From NCBI GenBank assembly GCA_910585135.1, contig CAJUEB010000034.1, positions 1 to 15,300 of the forward strand: a DNA stretch of 15,300 bases. Direction: 5' to 3'. This DNA comes from an uncultured Eubacteriales bacterium. GTDB taxonomy: Bacteria > Bacillota > Clostridia > Peptostreptococcales > Anaerovoracaceae. Made by a program: the position numbers and the translations under genes. Below the pieces are notes generated by a model. It did no database searches and had not been told where the DNA came from. It saw nothing but the letters and a program-made list of their open reading frames with translations. Position 1 is the stretch's first letter. Every line of letters starts with the position of its first letter. Shown here piece by piece: positions 11,616 through 15,300 of this stretch.

Positions 11616-13280
11616 ATGGGATGTTGTAATGGAGGCTGTGACAGCAAGTACGATAAGCTGTTTATAAACGGCAAAATTTATACGGTGGATCAAAACAAAA
11701 GCTGGGCGCAGGCGATTGCCATTTCCGGCAATGAAATCGCCTTTGTCGGAAGCGATGAAGAGGCGGAGGCTCTCAAATCCGATGCAGCAGAAGTCATCGA
11801 CTTAAAGGGAAAAATGGTACTCCCGGGGTTTGTAGAAGCGCATGCCCATGTGTCGATGGCCGCAACGGACAGCGTATTCAAAGTACAGCTCTTTGATGTC
11901 GCAACAGAGCCGGAATACTTGGAAATCATCAAAAAATTTGTAGAAGATCATCCTGACCTGCCTGTCTATGAAGGCGTTGGCTGGATCAATCCTGCCTTTG
12001 GCGAAAAAGGGCCTTCCCGAAAGGCACTGGATGCAATCTGTGCGGACAAACCGATGGTAATGGAGTCAGGAGATCATCATTCCATCTGGACAAATACCAA
12101 AGCGATCGAAATATGCGGAATTACAAAGGATACGGAAGTTCCTGACGGCAATGTAATCGAAAAAGAAGAGGACGGAACACCTTCCGGCTGCTTCCGGGAG
12201 CTGCAAGCGATGTATTTGATCAATCCTGCCAGAATCGTATTCAGCAAGGACAACTATAAAGAAGCAATGACCTGGGTACAGAAGCATCTGGCACAGTACG
12301 GGATTACGACGATGCTCGATCCGCTGCTCAACCCGGATGGCGAAGCCATTCCTGCTTTGATCGAAATGCAAAACGACGGCGAGTTAATCTGTAAGATCCG
12401 GGCTGCTTTCCAAGGATTTGAAGATGAACCGCTGAAGCATCTGGACAAATACGATACGTTCAGAAAACAGGCGGATGGCGATATGCTCCGTTTCGACCAG
12501 CTAAAGATCATGGTTGACGGCGTTGTGGAAGGCAGAACCGCATACTTGAAACAGCCTTACAGCGACAGCTCCGATTACTGTGGCGATCCGATCTGGGATT
12601 ACAAGGATCTTGTGGATCTCTGCAAGAAAGTCGATCAGAAAGGCATGGATGTTCATTATCATATCATCGGCGATGCGGCGGCAGCCATGATGCTGGACTG
12701 CATCGAAGAAATGGCAGCAGCCAACCCTGACCGTAAAGACAGGCGTCCGGTATGCACGCACTTGCAGGTCGTCGATCCTGCTGACATCCCGCGGATTGCG
12801 GCGAACAATATCGTTGCTGTCACCAATCCGTACTGGCACTTTAAAGCACCGGGCTATTTCACCGATATCGAAGTTCCTTACTTAGGAGACCGTGCATACC
12901 ACGAATATCCGATGAAATCCCTGTTTGATGCCGGAATCGTTGTCGGCGCAGCCAGCGACTATAACGTAACACCTGTTCCCGCACCGCTGCGAGGAATTCA
13001 GCTCGGCGTAACGAGAACGGAAGAAGGACAGGATTCTTCCAACCCTGAAAATGTACTGTGGGCAGAAGAAGCCGCAAGCATTGAACAGATGATCGAAGCC
13101 TTTACGATTAACAACTCCATGGCATGCAGGGATGAGGCCATCACTGGAAGCCTTGAAGTTGGAAAGCGCGCAGACATGGTAATCATCGAAAAGAATATCT
13201 TCGATGTTCCTGTCGATGAAATCGGGCAAGTCAAGGTGATTCAGACCATCTCGGAGGGAAAGGTCATCTACGAAGGGTAA
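11616..13280 (+). CDS. Amidohydrolase (YtcJ-like, amidohydrolase family 3)
   Basis: 554 aa, usual for YtcJ-like metal-dependent hydrolases; the start at 11616 has GGAGG 7 nt upstream. An N-terminal beta-sandwich strand (LFINGKIYTVD, 15-25) leads to VLPGFVEAHAHVSM, with the HxH metal ligands at H76 and H78. Further candidate ligands and active-site residues are K297 and D301 in LKIMVDGVVEGR, H347/H349 in VHYHIIGDAA, H382 in THLQVV, and D448 in VVGAASDYNVTP. The C-terminal sandwich returns with GSLEVGKRADMVIIEKNIF. It would hydrolyse an amide, cyclic amide or C-N bond; the natural substrate cannot be read. The first eight residues, MGCCNGGC, are unusually Cys-rich and may bind metal. It is cotranscribed with the RidA gene and followed by a strong terminator. 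Confidence 0.9.
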   Translation: MGCCNGGCDSKYDKLFINGKIYTVDQNKSWAQAIAISGNEIAFVGSDEEAEALKSDAAEVIDLKGKMVLPGFVEAHAHVSMAATDSVFKVQLFDVATEPEYLEIIKKFVEDHPDLPVYEGVGWINPAFGEKGPSRKALDAICADKPMVMESGDHHSIWTNTKAIEICGITKDTEVPDGNVIEKEEDGTPSGCFRELQAMYLINPARIVFSKDNYKEAMTWVQKHLAQYGITTMLDPLLNPDGEAIPALIEMQNDGELICKIRAAFQGFEDEPLKHLDKYDTFRKQADGDMLRFDQLKIMVDGVVEGRTAYLKQPYSDSSDYCGDPIWDYKDLVDLCKKVDQKGMDVHYHIIGDAAAAMMLDCIEEMAAANPDRKDRRPVCTHLQVVDPADIPRIAANNIVAVTNPYWHFKAPGYFTDIEVPYLGDRAYHEYPMKSLFDAGIVVGAASDYNVTPVPAPLRGIQLGVTRTEEGQDSSNPENVLWAEEAASIEQMIEAFTINNSMACRDEAITGSLEVGKRADMVIIEKNIFDVPVDEIGQVKVIQTISEGKVIYEG

Positions 13281-13322
13281 TGCTAAATAACATAAAATAA
13301 TCAGTTCGTTTTCTTGGCACAC

Positions 13323-13358
13323 AAAAATCCCGGCCATCATAAGACGGCTGGGATTTTT
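13323..13358 (+). terminator. Terminator after the ridA-amidohydrolase operon
   Basis: AAAAATCCC (13323-13331) pairs with GGGATTTTT (13350-13358). The stem continues through a G-T pair into GCC/GGC around a 10-nt loop. The run of Ts in the right arm makes it a good plus-strand terminator, and the matching run of As in the left arm makes it potentially bidirectional. Confidence 0.88.
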
Positions 13359-13451
13359 CATCCAAAAATTCAAGAATTAACTGTAATATTGAATGAATTA
13401 ACGATATAGTTTACAAATTAACATTTTCGTTCATCCCAATCGTTAATCCGC

Positions 13452-13493
13452 ACAAAAGAAAAAGGTGTAACCCCGTTTGACTGAGGTTACACC
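13452..13493 (-). terminator. Terminator of the NhaC-family gene
   Basis: GGTGTAACC (13464-13472) pairs perfectly with GGTTACACC (13485-13493). On the minus strand the stem is followed by TTTTTCTTTTG. It lies about 140 bp past the carrier gene's stop codon. Confidence 0.85.
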
Positions 13494-13630
13494 ACTTTTA
13501 TCAAAATGTAATATTCATGCTATGTATCGTAAACGACACACCTTTCTAAATGAGTAATCAACCCATCGCTATACCATGAATTTCCTCTGTCCTTTCCATC
13601 GGAATTCATGATTCAATGAACGCTTCTTCA

Positions 13631-15130
13631 TTATACCATTACAAATCCACAAATCAGATAACCGATAGCAGCTACTACTCCGGCCAGAAGACCGAACGGC
13701 ATCTGAGTCCAAGCATGTGCGAAGTTATCGCAGCCTGTAGCAGATGAAGTGATTACAGTGCAGTCAGAGTAGAAGCAGCAGTGGCTTCCCAGTACTCCGG
13801 CTGAAATTACAGCACCGCATCCGAGCGCAACAGGGATACCTGTACCCATACAAATTGGAATTACGATCGGCAGTGCAATTATGTACATTCCCCAGTTCGT
13901 TCCTGTAATAAACTCTGTTACTGCAAGAAGCAGGAAAATCAAAACAGGCAGTAATTGCGGCGATGCATTTTCAACAGCGATATCAATGATAAAACGAGTA
14001 AAACCAATCTGATCGTTTACTGCTGCGAAAATATACGCCAAAACCATGAGCATGAGCGGAAGAATCATGTTCTTAATCCCCTCAACGCTGTAGTCCCAGA
14101 ACTCTTCGGCAGTCACCAGCTTCTGGCCTACAAAGAGAATGAAGCAAAGCGCCATCGTAGCGATTACGCCGTACTGCATATCGAGATCAAATATAATCGT
14201 AAAGAAGATCATGCCTAAAATCGGAATAAGCAGATTATACAGTTTAGGCTCGCCTTTCAGTTCAACGTCACCGGCATTCAAATCGATTTTTTCCGATCCC
14301 GGAGGCGCCAGCGGTCCACCTGACATAGCTCTTTCCTCAGCCTTCTTCATCGGTCCGAAGATCGGAACTACGTGCCAGATTACCAGTGGAACGAGGATTG
14401 CAGCAGCCCATGCGTAGAAACTGAACGGAATCGTATGAACGAATGACTGGATTTCCTTTCCGTCAACGCCATAGCCGTTAGCCACCATGATACGTCCTGC
14501 GAAAATAGCCCATGTTGAAATCGGGATCAGGGCGCAGAGCGGAGCTGCTGTAGAAGATGTAACGTAACTGAGCAATTCACGCGATACCTTGTGTTTGTCA
14601 GTAAGCTTCTTCATGCAGGAGCCTATCGTCATTGAATTGAGATAATCGTCAATAAAGATAACGCAGCCGAGAATATAAGTCCACATTAATGTCGCTTCTC
14701 TCGATTTTGCTTTCTTGGAAGCCCAGTCACCGAAAGCCTGTGCTCCACCTGTTACCTCGATAAGCTTGATGATGGATCCCATAAGTCCGCAGACGAGGAT
14801 CAGCCATCCGGTATCTTCATCCATCATGACTTCCGTTGCAGTAGTACTGAACGATCCGATTACGTTGGTAGCCGGTGCTGCAAAGATCAGGCCGACAACG
14901 GATCCCAGAATCAGGCCTTCCAGCACACGCTTTGTTGCAAAGATGTACACCACCAAGAAAACGGCAGGCACACATGCCCAGATGCCCAGATTTCCATCTT
15001 CTGCTTCCAGGTTCTCTGCCGGCACTAAAGTGTAAGCCAGAACATAGGCAACTGCAATCGTTACAATTATCGCGATCAATGTACGAATTGGATTGAAGCT
15101 TTTCACTTCATTTTGCAGTTTTTCTGTCAT
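13631..15130 (-). CDS. NhaC-family Na+/H+ antiporter-like membrane carrier
   Basis: 499 aa from the ATG at 15130, which has AAAGGAG 5-6 nt upstream; the 28-codon in-frame extension has no SD and is basic rather than membrane-like. It has about 11-12 hydrophobic segments. Family signatures are GCVIFIDDYLNSMTIGS (155-171) with the paired Asp 161/162, TSSTAAPLCALIPISTWAIF (191-210), and HCCFYSDCTVITSSATGCDN (450-469) with S455/D456 followed by HAWTQ. The central loop (~260-295) is hydrophilic. NhaC-family members exchange Na+ for H+, and some exchange organic acids or amino acids (for example malate/lactate). Next to a catabolic hydrolase cluster, import of a substrate or export of a product is plausible but unproven. 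It is transcribed alone, convergent to the amidohydrolase operon. Confidence 0.9.
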   Translation of the reverse strand: MTEKLQNEVKSFNPIRTLIAIIVTIAVAYVLAYTLVPAENLEAEDGNLGIWACVPAVFLVVYIFATKRVLEGLILGSVVGLIFAAPATNVIGSFSTTATEVMMDEDTGWLILVCGLMGSIIKLIEVTGGAQAFGDWASKKAKSREATLMWTYILGCVIFIDDYLNSMTIGSCMKKLTDKHKVSRELLSYVTSSTAAPLCALIPISTWAIFAGRIMVANGYGVDGKEIQSFVHTIPFSFYAWAAAILVPLVIWHVVPIFGPMKKAEERAMSGGPLAPPGSEKIDLNAGDVELKGEPKLYNLLIPILGMIFFTIIFDLDMQYGVIATMALCFILFVGQKLVTAEEFWDYSVEGIKNMILPLMLMVLAYIFAAVNDQIGFTRFIIDIAVENASPQLLPVLIFLLLAVTEFITGTNWGMYIIALPIVIPICMGTGIPVALGCGAVISAGVLGSHCCFYSDCTVITSSATGCDNFAHAWTQMPFGLLAGVVAAIGYLICGFVMV

Positions 15131-15300
15131 TTCTTCTCCTTTCTTAAATAAACAGTTAATGATGTGAATATTGCGATGTCCTCGCCGCAACGCCTGTAAA
15201 TGCGGCCGGAACACATTGCCTATATCAGAAACGAATTAACATTTCTAAAATGAGCGAGAAGCAAGCCTCGCATATACAAATATTAAAAGCTTAAAAAGAC
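15131..15300 (-). promoter_or_regulatory. Upstream region of the NhaC-family gene
   Basis: 170 bp ahead of the carrier gene, up to the window edge. It holds the SD AAAGGAG just before the start, a small hairpin GCGAG/CTCGC (15253-15270) and the 11-mer AATTAACATTT (15234-15244), which also occurs downstream of the gene at 13416-13426. No promoter with both hexamers well placed was found. Confidence 0.35.

Larger units (their letters stand above)
13281..13630. other. Convergent intergenic region with two terminators
   Basis: Between the amidohydrolase and the NhaC-family gene no coding frame is supported. Besides two terminators (listed separately), it has an inverted repeat ATTAACGAT (13397-13405) / ATCGTTAAT (13439-13447). 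It also has a near-perfect hairpin, CATGAATTTCC (13575-13585) with GGAATTCATG (13601-13610), close to the carrier gene's stop codon. Confidence 0.6.

Noticed and set aside
15131..15214. 28-codon N-terminal extension of the NhaC-family protein
   Set aside because: No SD at the upstream start, a basic non-membrane sequence, and a strong AAAGGAG directly before the ATG at 15130.

Overview
The window looks like part of a strictly anaerobic Gram-positive (Bacillota, Clostridia-like) genome. This rests on strong AGGAGG/GGAGG ribosome-binding sites, moderate G+C, AT-rich intergenic regions with U-tract terminators, and family content: a MOP-type molybdenum hydroxylase, CCG-domain redox proteins, a RidA/amidohydrolase pair and an NhaC-family carrier. 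No rRNA, tRNA, CRISPR array or intact mobile element was seen. A member of the Eubacteriales/Anaerovoracaceae is possible, but species cannot be set from sequence reading alone.

Layout. (1) 1-1716, minus strand: molybdate ABC transporter genes, lipoprotein ModA followed by permease ModB, which runs off the left edge. (2) 1717-2570: about 0.85 kb without a convincing gene, but rich in repeats: a 52-bp inverted repeat, a 31-bp direct repeat with an 87-bp offset, four TTCTCT...AGAGAA modules and a 36-bp tandem duplication. (3) 2571-10760, minus strand: a redox operon reading leftwards: a MOP/aldehyde-oxidoreductase-type Mo hydroxylase (2Fe-2S + Moco, no FAD domain); a large GltD-like flavoprotein with a ferredoxin-type dicluster, two CCG half-domains and an extra C-terminal domain; a 64-aa two-CxxC protein; a zinc-ribbon/CCG protein whose second CCG half has lost its cysteines; and a Crp/Fnr-type regulator, closed by a strong terminator. 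(4) 10761-11226: divergent control region with a good promoter and a 13-bp palindromic operator for the hydroxylase, and a GC-rich, hairpin-rich leader on the plus-strand side. (5) 11227-13280, plus strand: RidA and a YtcJ-like amidohydrolase, then a terminator. (6) 13631-15130, minus strand: an NhaC-family sodium-coupled antiporter/carrier with its own terminator.

How the parts may work together (inference): ModAB supplies molybdate for the Moco of the hydroxylase. The hydroxylase lacks its own FAD subunit, so the neighbouring flavin/Fe-S/CCG proteins are candidates to carry its electrons to or from NAD(P)H or a thiol/disulfide couple. The Crp-like protein probably regulates the operon. RidA and the amidohydrolase suggest a nitrogen-containing substrate (enamine/imine and amide or cyclic amide chemistry), and the NhaC-family carrier could move the substrate, a product or Na+. 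The substrate cannot be read from the sequence.
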